NCBI RefSeq assembly: GCF_022539665.2
Contig: NC_081331.1
Location: forward strand, 11,626,638 to 11,690,637
DNA length: 64,000 nucleotides
Source of the DNA: Daphnia carinata
Taxonomy: Eukaryota; Arthropoda; Branchiopoda; Diplostraca; Daphniidae
Direction of reading: 5' to 3'
How positions within the stretch are numbered: position 1 is the first letter of the stretch; each line of letters begins with the position of its first letter. The notes under the pieces are model-generated. The model was not told the origin of the DNA. It searched no databases and was given only the letters and a program-made list of their open reading frames with translations. The translations under genes were made by a program, and so were the position numbers. Below are positions 1 to 10,625 of the stretch, piece after piece.

Positions 1-165
1 TTCCTACAGATGAGTCGAAGTTGTAATGACTCGAATGTACAGTCGCTATTTCAACAGGATCTTGGGTGTTCAAACCAACGATTGTTGATGGTGTCAGGAA
101 GAACTTAGATTGCACCATTCTTCCTTCTCCATTTGATAAAAAGTATTTTATGTAGTTGAAACATT

Positions 166-1418
166 CTATTCGGATTTAGGCTTGTAAACAATTTTCCTGG
201 TTTTGATAACACTCCACTTGTGACGTTTCCAGTAGTATGCTACTGAAATTAAGAAAGAGAATAGCATAAGAGCCTTCAAAGCCATCTTCTTGCGATCGTC
301 GTGCTCTGGCTCAGCTGACCACTTGAGGAAGGTTGACACGTCTTTAGCCATTTGGCTGGCAGTGGCTGGCGTTCCATCCGAATACTCGATCAGCTGGAGA
401 TATGAAGCTTATCTAACGGGTTATTTACTTAAAGAACTATAATTGACATTTACCTCGTTGTAAAGGGCTTGGGCCATGCCAATGGCACCACCCGGGAAAT
501 ACGGATTGTAATAAAGGCCATCGCGCAACGTAATACCACCTGGTGGATCGGTGTAACCAGTCAACAAGGAGAACAAATAGTCTTCTCCTCCGTGACGAGC
601 AGCAGTGATGTAGGTTAGATCAGGTGGAAGTGCACCATTGTTGGCATTTCTTGCAGCTTCTTCATTAGCATATGGACTTGGAAATCTATCAGAAAGCTTG
701 CCTGGTCGCTGGAACATAAGGCCTTCTTCATTTGGCCCATCCATAACCTGCATATCGGATAACAGTAAACTTTCCTGAACGCCTGAGAATACCTCACACT
801 ATGTAGACCTGAATAGAAGCTGCTTCCTCTTTGGCTTCTTCTTCAGTATGACTGACATCAATCAAGTTACGATAAGCCAAATATTTCATACTATGGCAAG
901 CAGAGCAAACTTGCTTGTACACTTCGTAGCCGCGGCGAATACTATACATTAAAGATTATGTAATTTGATACATTTTACAAGCTTTAATTCATTATACCTA
1001 GCATGATCTAAGGAAGAAAATATCCCATTATGGCTCCATGGAAAATGAGGAGCATGTAAATCCAGTCCTGAAGCCTTTACCGATTGGTCCAAGGTGTATG
1101 CCAACCCAGCAGCACCTCCGATCAGTGACCCCACCACCACTAGTCCCTAAGAAAGAAAAATACTGTATGCTCAAACCTTTTGAGGATTTCGATTGAACGT
1201 GATTAGTACAAGGTTAATCCTACCGCTTTTTTGCCGCCCGAGAGCTCACGCAGGGTAGATAGATGGGATTGCTGAAAGTGCAGAGTTGAATGTTACTTAT
1301 CTTGTTGGAATATTATGTGGAACCTGATTCCAAGAAAATACGAACATACCTGGATAATACCATTGCTTTGGACTCGAAGTAGCCCAGACTTAACGAATTT
1401 ACCCGCTACTCCGGCCAT
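166..1418 (-). CDS. CYC1: Cytochrome c1, heme protein of respiratory complex III, 6 exons
   Basis: Catalytic subunit of mitochondrial complex III that passes electrons from the Rieske protein to cytochrome c. Exons on the minus strand are 1350-1418, 1224-1271, 998-1146, 809-941, 454-747 and 166-393; they sum to 921 nt, or 306 residues. The N-terminus ([12 protein letters not shown]...) is basic and hydrophobic, like a mitochondrial presequence. Exon 3 holds the covalent heme site CSACH in the context [18 protein letters not shown]. Exon 4 has the family motif [13 protein letters not shown] and the [13 protein letters not shown] segment with the presumed axial Met. The last exon carries the C-terminal membrane anchor and the RHKWSV.K.RK tail. 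All introns are GT-AG. I chose the ATG at 1418; an in-frame ATG at 1490 would add 24 residues. Family assignment is secure; the start is less so. Confidence 0.95.
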
Positions 1419-2580
1419 CTTTGATGAATCTTTCGGGATCACAAACTTTTTTCGGTCGTCCCAAGCATAGAGAAAGAGACAGAGTAGCACATCGAAAAGA
1501 AAGAAACATTTTCCGATTGCCTGTGCATAGTATACGAAGGCAGTTGGCTGAATGTACCCGATTGGCTAATGGCTCACGCCTTCGTCACCTGATGAAAAAA
1601 TACAGCCAATAGCGTGCAGTCCGGCTAGCCCAAGTTAGAGTGAACGACGCCCCTTCCCTATTGGCGCCATGCGTTGATATCGTGGAAGGTTCAATTTGTT
1701 CACGCCCCCACGTAAGCGAGATCGTAAAGTTGCCTCTAGGAAGTGTAGGAAAACCTTGGTCTTAACTCTCTTTCTCCATGACACAAGTTACGTACAGCGT
1801 TGGCATGTTCAAGCAAATCGTATCGTTACGTGAAAATTTTTGTTTCATTTGTATTTTGCATTTCGTTAATTGGCCGATTTCATTCACTCGCTATAGTGTG
1901 TTTAACTATTACAAGTAACTAATTTGAAATTAAAATGTCATTTACTAGTAAACCTAGTGATATTATATATTGAAAACTATATCCTTGGTTTTAAATTTCG
2001 GATGAAGTTCATTTACGAATTTTATTGTTATTTTATTTGTTGCCACTGTTACTATTACCCATTTACACAATTATATGTTTATGTCTCCTTTAATTCTCAA
2101 TCGATCTGAGCAACCCTTGCTGGTTTTTTGGTTGTTTGCTTTTTTAGACTCTGGATTTGGTTCTTGGAGTAAATTGGTGAGTTTGGATCAAATAAGAACC
2201 AGAAGACAGCGCTTTTTTAAAAAAGAATACATCTAAGCTAAAGAAAATAATGCCTGTACTTGTAAAAATTGGTAAAAATCCTCAAAGAAAACAGACTTTG
2301 TAGACGTATTTTCATTCCCAAAACATTATAAAGCCTCACCCCGCACGCTGGTACTGGCAGGCGTTAATACACAAAAAGCTAAATCTGGCAATGCCTACCC
2401 AAACAACATAAAGAAAAAGAAAAAAAAATCTTCTTAGAAATTGGCGTTCTGAAAGTTTTTCATTCAGCTGTTCGAGCACCGGTGCGACCGATTCGATTAA
2501 GGCAAAAGAAAAGAAAGACTTATCCGAATTCATCGAGTTGGAACGGAAATTGTGTGGCCAATAAAGGCTGAATTTCGAAA
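1419..2580. promoter_or_regulatory. Head-to-head intergenic region between CYC1 and LSM14
   Basis: This 1.16-kb stretch separates the divergent starts of cytochrome c1 and LSM14, so both promoters should lie here. I see no TATA box at a convincing place and no convincing coding frame; the short frames at 1421-1612, 1924-2109 and 2336-2533 resemble nothing known. The part near 1840-2110 is AT-rich. The LSM14 leader probably occupies the last tens of bases. Calling it regulatory is inference from gene layout only. Confidence 0.5.
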
Positions 2581-5214
2581 ATGAGTAAAGCTATGCAGTT
2601 GTTGGGCAGTAAAATCAGCCTCATCTCCAAGTCGGAGATCCGTTACGAAGGGATTCTATTCACACTCAATCCCAATGAATCGACTTTGGCTCTGGCTAAA
2701 GGTAAGCATTCTTGTTTTTGATGTAGGAAAAATGTCTTTTAAATTAAAGAAAAAAATAATTTAAGTTGTGTTCCAACAAACAGTGAGAAACATTGCTTGT
2801 CATTATTCTTCTGACCACCAATATCTCAAAGTGTTTTTCTGTCAGTAGTATCAAAAGGAAGTTGTTGCATTTTAGTACAGACCTAAGTTCTGATTAACAC
2901 TGATTGTGTCATTTAATTATGTTGTTATTAGACTCTTACACTTTTTTCTTTTTTTTCTAGTGCGTATGTTTGGAACGGAAAACCGACCAACAGACAATCC
3001 TGTTGCTGCAAGAGATGAGGTGTTCGAGTTCATCATCTTCCGTGGTCAGGACATCAAAGACATCCGCCTTTGTGAGCCACCAACACCACAACCTACTATG
3101 CCTGGAACTCTGCCCTATGATCCAGCCATTGTTCAGGCATGTTGGCAAAAAAATTGTTTGTTACCATTTATGACAATATTTTTTGTGTGGTTAATTTAGC
3201 ATTCAGTCCCTGGTGTTGGATCCCTTGGAGCAACAGGGCTTCAACAGCCAACTGGACTTGCTGGTAGCATCATGAGGCCTAATTTTGGACCATTGGGTGG
3301 TCTGAATCCCTATCCAGTTAGTAATTTGTGTTATAGTTCAAATGAAAATTGTTTCTAATAGATAATTGTAGAATCTAGATGGTGGGGCTACTGGTGGCCC
3401 CCTGGGACAGCTAGGCAACCTTATGGCACCAGGCTTAGGTGCAGGACTAGGAGGTAAGTTTTGTTTCTGGGTGCTGTGTGGCAGACTTTGATGTGATTTA
3501 TTGAAAAGGTTTGGCTGGTGGATTGGGACTGAGTGGAGCCGCCGCTGTTGCAGCAGCCAGTGAGTTACCCCTTTCCCCTCACGGCGATATGCCCCCTCAC
3601 CCGGATCATTTGTCCGAGGGAGACCAAGGTACAAGGCCAAGGACTTTGCCTATAAAGTGTCTTGTCTAGTGCATGATAATTGTTTGCTTGATTTCTACTC
3701 ACCTGCATGCCCAATCTATAGCTGATTCTACTGCGTTGCGTGAGCATGCGAGTGTTCCTTTTTTTTTCTTTTGCAGCTTTGGCTTTGTCCTTTGGTGGCT
3801 TTGGTCTGTAGTTGTTGATGGTTGCGATCTGTGTCTAATCTTTTGAATCGTTTCATGTGACATTATTTGCCTCAGATTTGTTGGGCGGAGTAGGAAGATC
3901 CAATAACTCAACGCCAGTTGGAGGCGCTTCAGGAACAACGAGCCAGTCAAGGAAATCTCCTTTACTGGGTGACAAAGAGGATAATCAACGAACAAGCAGC
4001 CGCGGCTCTGGAGGTGGTGGTCGTTCTCAACAGAATGATCGCAGCCAACAACAACGTGGTGGAAATGGAAGATCAAATTCTCGTGGTCGTGCACGCGGAA
4101 ACAACGCTGGTGGTAATCAGAATGCTGATCGCAGAGATGGTAACCGATCTCAAGGGGGACATCCTCAAGGTTCGTTCAATCGATTTGCAAGCAATTTCAA
4201 TAATCGATCAAAGGGGCCCCTAAAGTTTGATGAAGATTATGATTTTGAGTCTGCCAACGTGAAGGTAAACCATAGATGTGTTATTCGAGCATTCACTTGC
4301 TAAACCGTCATGTCTATTAGTTTGAAGAACTGAAAAACAAAATGGGCAAAATGAAAATTGGCGGTGACACCGTACTTGTGCTTAGCGGCCCTCCTGGATC
4401 TACCGTAGAAGGGGAGAAGAAAGAAAAATCAGAAGGCGAACCCACCGAAGCGGTTACAAATTCAGGTGACGGTGAAGCTTCGACAGAAGCTTTGGTTTCG
4501 GTTTCGCCTAATGATGATGGAAAAGTTCCTGAATCTCCAGTAAAGCCCATCTGCTACGATAAGACGCGTTCGTTCTTTGACTCCATTAGCTGTGAAGCTG
4601 TAGAGCGGAGCAAGGGGTGAGTAAATTTCGCAAAGTTTTCTATTGATAAGTTGCGATTAACAAATTATTCTTGAATGTATTATTCAAGTAGCAATACGCA
4701 GCGGACAGATTGGCGCCAGGAGCGTAAATTGAATGCCGAAACCTTTGGACTGCCGTTTAACCAGCGCCGAGGCGGATTTAACCGTGGAGGCGGTGGTGGA
4801 CGAGGTTACTATGGAGGACGAGGAGGCGGAGGTGGGGGGTATTACCGCCAGCAGAGCAATGATGGCGGTTACCAGCAACGTGATGGTTACCAGCAGCGTG
4901 AGGGCGGTTATCAGAACCGAGATGTAGGTTATCAACAGCGTGATGGTGGATTTCAGCAGAGGGATGGAGGTTACCAACAAAGAGATGGAGGTTATCAACA
5001 GCGAAGTGGTTATCGAGGATCAGGTGGATACAGAGGTGGCCGTAGCGCGCGAGGTGGTAATGGTGGTGGAGGCAATAGAGATTCTGAATCCACCGGCCAG
5101 TCAAGAGGAGGATATAACCAGAGAAGGACCTGGGTAAGTAGTAATACTAAATCTCGTCAAACTTTTACTCATATTTATTTCCTTATGTAGCAACAACAAG
5201 AGAATCGAACGTAA
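2581..5214 (+). CDS. LSM14: LSM14/Trailer hitch, mRNP and P-body protein, 9 exons
   Basis: Cytoplasmic mRNP scaffold that links mRNA to decapping and translational repression factors. Exons: 2581-2701, 2961-3136, 3200-3316, 3372-3453, 3509-3559 (or 3509-3628), 3876-4264, 4321-4616, 4689-5133, 5191-5214, giving 566 residues (589 with the longer fifth exon). Residues 1 to about 82 form the LSm domain ([17 protein letters not shown], then FGTE.RPTD and EYIIFRG-like [10 protein letters not shown]). The FDF box ([18 protein letters not shown]) is near residue 300, the FFD box ([13 protein letters not shown]) near 390 and the TFG box ([15 protein letters not shown]) near 418-433, the family's canonical order. 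RG/RGG-rich tracts follow, with a degenerate tandem GGYQQRD repeat at 4862-5020. The intron after 3136 appears to start with GC. Animals have one or two paralogues; which one this matches cannot be told. Confidence 0.94.
4862..5020 (+). repeat. In-frame tandem GGYQQRD repeat in LSM14 C-terminal region
   Basis: About eight degenerate copies of a 6-7 residue unit ([35 protein letters not shown] and so on) lie between the TFG box and the terminal RGG tract. The DNA units are 18-21 bp and imperfect, so the array is not a recent slippage product. Gln/Tyr/Arg-rich low-complexity sequence in this place would be expected to add RNA-binding or condensation potential; that is inference. Confidence 0.85.
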
Positions 5215-5513
5215 AATTGTTCGTTTACTGGCTGCTGAAGCATACTTGAAACGCTGAATGATTCTGTCGAACATTTGATGAGGGATATGGGGGGCATTTG
5301 GTGTGAGAGGTTTCAGTTTGGTAGAGTTGGAAAACGGCGTCGGATAAGTGATGATTGGTGCGCGCGGGTGTACAGTTTTGTTTGGTTTGTCTCGCCGTTG
5401 GAGTGAAGTGATCGTAACTCTTGTTGGGCCCTCCTCTCTTCGCGGACGGATCGTTCTTTGCGTCTCTTCAAGTCTAAGTAGCCGGAAATTGAAGAACGAA
5501 TTTTCCACGTTTT

Positions 5514-5545
<32 letters not shown>

Positions 5546-7132
5546 CTATTGCTGTGAGGATCGATGGATTTACCTTTGGATTTAACACCTGGAACAGAAG
5601 GAAGTTGAAATTTTCGTTTTTCTTTTGTTTATTTCTCACCTGTTAATTTCCTTAATTATTGTAGAGACTTTTGACTCTTGTTTTTTTCTTTTTCTCGTCT
5701 ATTCATATTTTGCATCTGCCCCCAGTTCACTCAGTTTCTCCCAACTGCCTCCTTTACATTGTTCCCGTCCCCTTTCCAATATTTCTGAATGAATGTGCGT
5801 GGGGTGTAATGATTAAAAGTCATGTAATTGAGCAAGATGGTCAACTTTGTCAGGATTGCAAAGATGTGCTACGCTTCGGAACCGCGAGTGATTTTTACAC
5901 GCCGTGGCAAATCGTAAATTTTCGTATTGTACGCGACTCGCGCCTCGTCCATACTTTTTGGTAAACATAATTCCACGACTTGTGAAGAATACCGGCAAAT
6001 GGCACTCGACCGGCTTCTGTATTGTTTATCTGCTCCTATATCGTGGGCATGTACTCAAAACTCGTAAAAAAACAGAAGCACAATAAAATATAAAACGTCG
6101 TGTAACCACTTTGTATTTTGTGTGTAATTCAATTCGTTTATTTTTGGATATATCAGCGACTGTAATGTTCCACGTAACATTTAATTGCGCAATGGAAAAT
6201 AAGTGAGGATTTCAGTCTGTTGATGCCACTGTATTGATAACAGTAATCACTACTGAGCAACTAATCATCAAGCACACCTGGAAATTAGTAAATTAAGATT
6301 TTAAAAATTCCTGGATCGAAAATAAATTCTGACATTGGGGTCTCGTCTCCTGTTATTATCGATAGAATTTTTTTTACTCGTTTATTGTACCACCAAAGCT
6401 TGACTACAGTGTTAAAACAAAAATATAAATTAGTAATTTTCAGATTATGGTTCTTGGCCGTTTGGCATTGGTTGCATGACTAGTGCTTCTGGGCTGTCGC
6501 CTATTGGTGTACTTCTTGAATGAGTATTGATGAGTACTAATATAGCAGTAGAATACTAGGTTTAATTATAAATTAGAAAATGAACATGAAAATTATGAGA
6601 ATCATTAGTTTTAATTTCTATGTAACAGATGAAAACACATTTGAACTGTTTATTCTTCGTCGTTGGAGAATAGTTATCCAAACTGCATTTTCGAATCGAA
6701 ATCCAGTAGATTAGCATTTGATGTTTGCCTTCCCCTTCCCAGAGATGTGAGAAGGCAACATGCAGTGCTCTCGTTATATATCCTGTTGTTTGTTTTTTTG
6801 TAATTTTTACAGCGGATGGAGGATAACTTCTGTTTATTTTTTTTTTTTGGCAAATGAAAAATGAATCAACGTACATTTTATGACATAATGGAATGACCCA
6901 GTGAACACTGTATGGCGCCACAATGAACAATATTCGCCAATGTCGGATCTCGGACTGTTGTGCCTCTGCCGGCGTGAAACGCAGAATCCAAGACGACAAG
7001 AAAGCCTTGCCTGACCGGCATACACAGTCATCCGACTACAGCAACCGATTCCACGTCATTTGACAAGTGCAAAAGCGTTGTGAAGAAACCTTTAAGTATC
7101 AAGTATTATTGTCTCCTTTTTTTTGTTGAAGA
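5215..7132. other. LSM14 3' untranslated region and spacer to the first SOD gene
   Basis: The LSM14 3' untranslated region probably runs to about 6100, where an AATAAA signal sits at 6082-6087. It contains a poly(T) run of about 28 nt near 5518-5545. The rest, to 7132, is intergenic and must include the promoter and leader of the first SOD gene. No convincing coding frame was seen. Confidence 0.55.
6082..6087 (+). terminator. Candidate polyadenylation signal AATAAA of LSM14
   Basis: An AATAAA hexamer about 870 nt past the LSM14 stop, in AT-rich DNA followed by a T/G-rich stretch (TTTGTATTTTGTGTG near 6110-6125). Position and context fit a poly(A) site; not tested against transcripts. Confidence 0.5.
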
Positions 7133-7835
7133 ATGGCCTCAGCTGTTTGTGTATTGTTGGGAGAAAACGTGAAAGGCGTTCTGCACTTTGACCAACAGGT
7201 AGGACCATACATGAATTTTCCAAGCTTTTCTCGTAATTCATTGCTAGTTTAGTTGAGTTTCGATTAACTATATATTTTGCTATATCATGTATGAATAATG
7301 TCGATATGTACTCATTATCAGGGAGATGTTGTCAATGTTAAAGGAGAAGTAACTGGATTAACTCCTGGTGATCATGGATTTCATGTCCATGAATTTGGTG
7401 ACTACACCAATGGTATCCAGTTGTTGTTATTTCAGTCTCTTAGTATGCTCTATACATTGTCAGTTTGGCTTGACAGGCTGCATGTCTGCCGGACCCCACT
7501 TTAACCCAACTGCTGTTGAACATGGTGGTCCAACTGATCAGGTTCGTCATGTTGGTGATCTTGGAAACATTGTAGCAAATGAAGCAGGTGTTGCCACTGT
7601 GGATATCAAGGATTCCTTGCTATCCTTATCTGGTGCTAATGGAATAATAGGTCGCACTCTTGTGGTAATAGAATTTCCATGTATTTTTGGTACTTGTTTT
7701 TGCTAACGGAAGTCAACATCTTCCCAGGTTCATGCTGATTCTGATGATTTGGGCAAGGGAGGCCATGAATTGAGCAAAGTCACTGGTAATGCGGGTGCCC
7801 GTGTCGCCTGCGGAATTATTGGCATTGGAAAGTGA
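7133..7835 (+). CDS. Cytosolic Cu/Zn superoxide dismutase, tandem copy 1, 4 exons
   Basis: Dismutates superoxide to oxygen and hydrogen peroxide in the cytosol. Exons 7133-7198, 7322-7412, 7477-7664 and 7728-7835 give 453 nt, 150 residues, a few shorter than the usual 153. No signal peptide is present, so this is the intracellular SOD1 type. Copper ligands are visible as GFHVHEFGD (two His), GPHFNP (bridging His) and [13 protein letters not shown] (last Cu His). Zinc ligands are in HGGP and RHVGDLGN. The disulfide pair is in NGCMSAG and RVACGI, and the active-site Arg is in [10 protein letters not shown]. All catalytic residues seem intact. The neighbour 0.9 kb downstream is a duplicate with the same splice phases and equal exon lengths. 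Confidence 0.95.
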
Positions 7836-8737
7836 CTGAAACCAGTTTCAAATCATATTAACAAATTATAGCTCATCACATATGGCATTTATATAATGGC
7901 ATTTATGTTGTCAGATATTAATTCAGCTTTTTAATTCATATATCTTGTTAGAAAGCTGGATTCGATTACCAATATATCTACCCTGGAATTCCAGCTAGTA
8001 TATTTGTCTTTTTTACCGTGCCACGCGAAATCTGGTATTATTTTCAGAAAAAATATCCTGCTCTAGTCGTTTGCTGGTGTCCAAAGTATTGGCCGATAAT
8101 AGTAGAACCGAAGGAGTAGAAAATCTTTCGTTCTTAAAACGAATTTGTCTGAGCGAAGTTTTCGTGTCAGGCACATCAGTTGAAAGTATTAGCATGTGTT
8201 GAAACCATTGTGTTAATTAAGCTTAAGCATGTAATAGTTTCAATATTTTCGAAGAATCTCATTCCCATTTTATTTATTTTTTTTACAAATTCGTGAAACG
8301 TGAGGCAATTTCTGATTTGCTGTTGGAGAAAGAACACGTAAATTAGTCTGAAAGATATTACTACAAGTTAGTCATAATGTTTGTGCTAATTACTGCATTG
8401 TTTTAGAATGCACCAGTTCACAAACGAGCGCTGGATGTGAAAAAGAAGTGACCCAGTGCAGAAAGGTCGCTTATTTCTGTAGTTGCCTTCGTTTTGTTTT
8501 CAAGAAAAGTGAATCTTCGCGAGATTTTCTTTGAATCCATACGTTGACAAATATGCAACGCTGACGTTGCGAGAGAGCCATTGTGCGTGATCACAACGTA
8601 GGAAACAGGCGAATCCACATGGAACATCTTTCAATTTACAGATGCTCATTCTTTGTACTGCAAGAGTTAGTCCTTCAACACCCTATCTGGTGAACTGTTG
8701 ACTCTTCCAAATATTCAGTTTCAATACGGATTATAAG
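7836..8737. other. Spacer between the tandem SOD genes
   Basis: Holds the 3' untranslated region of SOD copy 1 and the promoter and leader of copy 2. No coding frame of note. I could not identify a clear AATAAA close to the first stop codon, nor a TATA box near the second start. Confidence 0.5.
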
Positions 8738-9445
8738 ATGTCTTCTGCCGTTTGTGTATTGTTGGGCGAAAAAGTGAAAGGCACGCTACACTTTGAACAA
8801 CAGGTATGAATCTTGGTTTTTTTGTATCAGCAATTGGAGTGGTTTGCTGCATTAATTGCCTAGTAATTCTTAGCCATGATGTACTATTGTACTCGAGATT
8901 TCAAGCAAGTCCATTCTATTTTTTAAATCAGGGAGAAGTTCTCGTTATTATGGGACAAATAACTGGACTTACCCCAGGCGAACATGGGTTCCATATCCAT
9001 GAATTTGGCGACTATACTAATGGTACCAATCTATTTGTAGTTTTGACCCTGATTATTCATTATCTTTTCTTTTCCTGTTGACAGGCTGCATGTCTGCTGG
9101 TCCCCACTTTAACCCAACCGGGGTTGATCATGGTGGTCCATTTGACGAAGTCCGCCATGTTGGCGATTGCGGGAATTTGATCGCTGACGAATCGGGGGTT
9201 GCCAAAGTTGATATCAAAGATTGTTTGATGACACTTCTCGGTGAATATGGAATTATTGGTCGCACCGCTGTGGTAAATATTTAGCAATCATACGCTTTTT
9301 CTCTGTCGTTGTCTCATGAATACTTATACCACTTCAGGTACATGCGGATCCCGATGATTTAGGTAAGGGTGGACATGAGCTCAGCAAAGTCACAGGTAAT
9401 GCTGGCGCCCGTGTCGCTTGTGGCATTGTTGGCATTGGCAAATAG
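8738..9445 (+). CDS. Cytosolic Cu/Zn superoxide dismutase, tandem copy 2, 4 exons
   Basis: Second SOD1-type gene in direct tandem. Exons 8738-8803, 8932-9022, 9085-9272 and 9338-9445 have exactly the same lengths (66, 91, 188 and 108 nt) and phases as copy 1 and encode 150 residues. Metal ligands are all kept ([41 protein letters not shown]), as is the disulfide pair. The exon 4 peptide is almost identical between copies, while exon 2 and the middle of exon 3 have diverged. Copy 2 has two extra cysteines, in HVGDCGN beside a zinc ligand and in DIKDCLMT. Likely an active enzyme; a difference in expression or stability is possible but not shown. Confidence 0.95.
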
Positions 9446-9811
9446 GTTGTCACCTATGCGAAATCTTACTCGCAATAAGCTGCAGGACATTGTATAAGCC
9501 TTAAAAGCTTAAGGCAAAGCGGTGTTGAACATACTTGCTGTTTTGATTTCTTCTTGTATGTGTGTACTAATTATCGAACTTACTAAAAGTTACATTTATC
9601 CTGGAATCCTGTTTAGATTACTCATTTTCCTTCAGCACTAAATCGAGCCGGTTTCTTTGTGGCTATGTTCTATGTGGAGTGATGAACCTGTTAAACCAAA
9701 AGATTTAAACCAGAAAATGTAAGAACAATGAGCAAAGTGTATTTAGTTTACAGGGGAGAGCAGGACAAGTTAATTCGGAAGCAACATATTCATTTAAATT
9801 GTATTTCACAG
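9446..9811. other. Short convergent spacer between SOD copy 2 and the cuticle gene
   Basis: About 370 bp that carries the 3' ends of two convergent genes, SOD copy 2 (plus) and the cuticle protein (minus). No coding frame and no clear structural element was seen. Confidence 0.5.
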
Positions 9812-10556
9812 TTACGGAATCGGTAGTTTCACTTGCTTGACGATTGGCCTGTAGCCCTTAGCATCATCTGCGTTGTATGTAACGATCCGACGATATCCGT
9901 CTGGCCCATCCCAGTAATAATCTCCCACTTTACTGGTGTCACTGAAGCCAGTTTCTTCGCGGCCGTGCTGTAGCGCTGTGTAGTTGAAGTGATAAACTTT
10001 CGTGCGCTCTGTCGTGGTTGTAGTGGTTGTGGTAGGAAAATCTGAATTAGCGCGACCCTGTCGTCCTTCTACGTCTGGCCTGGGCTTCGCTGTTTGTAAA
10101 CATTAGCGATACAGTAACACTTACGTGAAAAAAAAACAAAATCTAGTTTACGTGGCGTAACGCGGACTCGTTTGCGACCCGTGATGAGGAACCTGCCCTC
10201 CTTATCCGTGGCGTACATTACCGTCTGATAGTATCCGTCAGCTGTCAAGAACCCATACTCGCCAATGATGATCCCATTCGCGTCTACAGGTTGGCAATTT
10301 TTCAGTCACATAATAAATTACACATAACATTGTCTCACCTTTTCTTTCTTCTCTGTGCTGAGTCCCTAGGTTGAATCCGAATTGATAGGGCTTCGATTCC
10401 TCTTCTCCGTCAGTCGCTTGAAGCAGGACACAGAACACGATCACCACCAACACCTGCCATATTAAGGTACGTGTGCTTTGTTTTAGAAAACAATAGTAGT
10501 GAGATAAAAAAAAAAAATTCAGATTCACTAACTTGAAGAGGAACGAGCTTGATCAT
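9812..10556 (-). CDS. Secreted cuticle protein with two RR-like chitin-binding units, 4 exons
   Basis: Structural protein of the exoskeleton. Exons on the minus strand are 10533-10556, 10339-10453, 10152-10283 and 9812-10089; 549 nt, 182 residues. The first exon codes only eight residues and, with the second, builds a signal peptide (MIKLVPLQVLVVIVFCVLLQ). A first Rebers-Riddiford-like unit covers about residues 31-82 (YQFGFN...REE, then GEYGFLTADGYYQTVMYATD). A second spans about 123-174 (YHFNY, HGREE, GDYYWDGPDGYRRIVTYNAD, then GYRPIV), the RR-1 style pattern. A basic linker (GRKRVRVTP) and a Thr-rich stretch separate them. A TATA box lies about 60 bp upstream of the start. Cuticle family is clear; the exact RR class is less certain. 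Confidence 0.9.
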
Positions 10557-10616
10557 GATGTAAGACGCATACACTCTTGGGAGTGCGAATGCGATGGTTA
10601 GGAAAGTTTAGCAAGA

Positions 10617-10625
10617 CTTTTTATA
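10617..10625 (-). promoter_or_regulatory. TATA box of the cuticle protein gene
   Basis: Reading the minus strand, TATAAAAAG lies about 60 bp upstream of the cuticle ATG, leaving room for a start site roughly 30 bp downstream and a short leader. TATA-driven promoters are common in strongly, stage-specifically expressed arthropod cuticle genes. Confidence 0.7.

Noticed and set aside
1421-1612. 63-residue plus-strand frame overlapping the CYC1 start
   Set aside because: Antisense to the first CYC1 exon, no family resemblance, probably chance.
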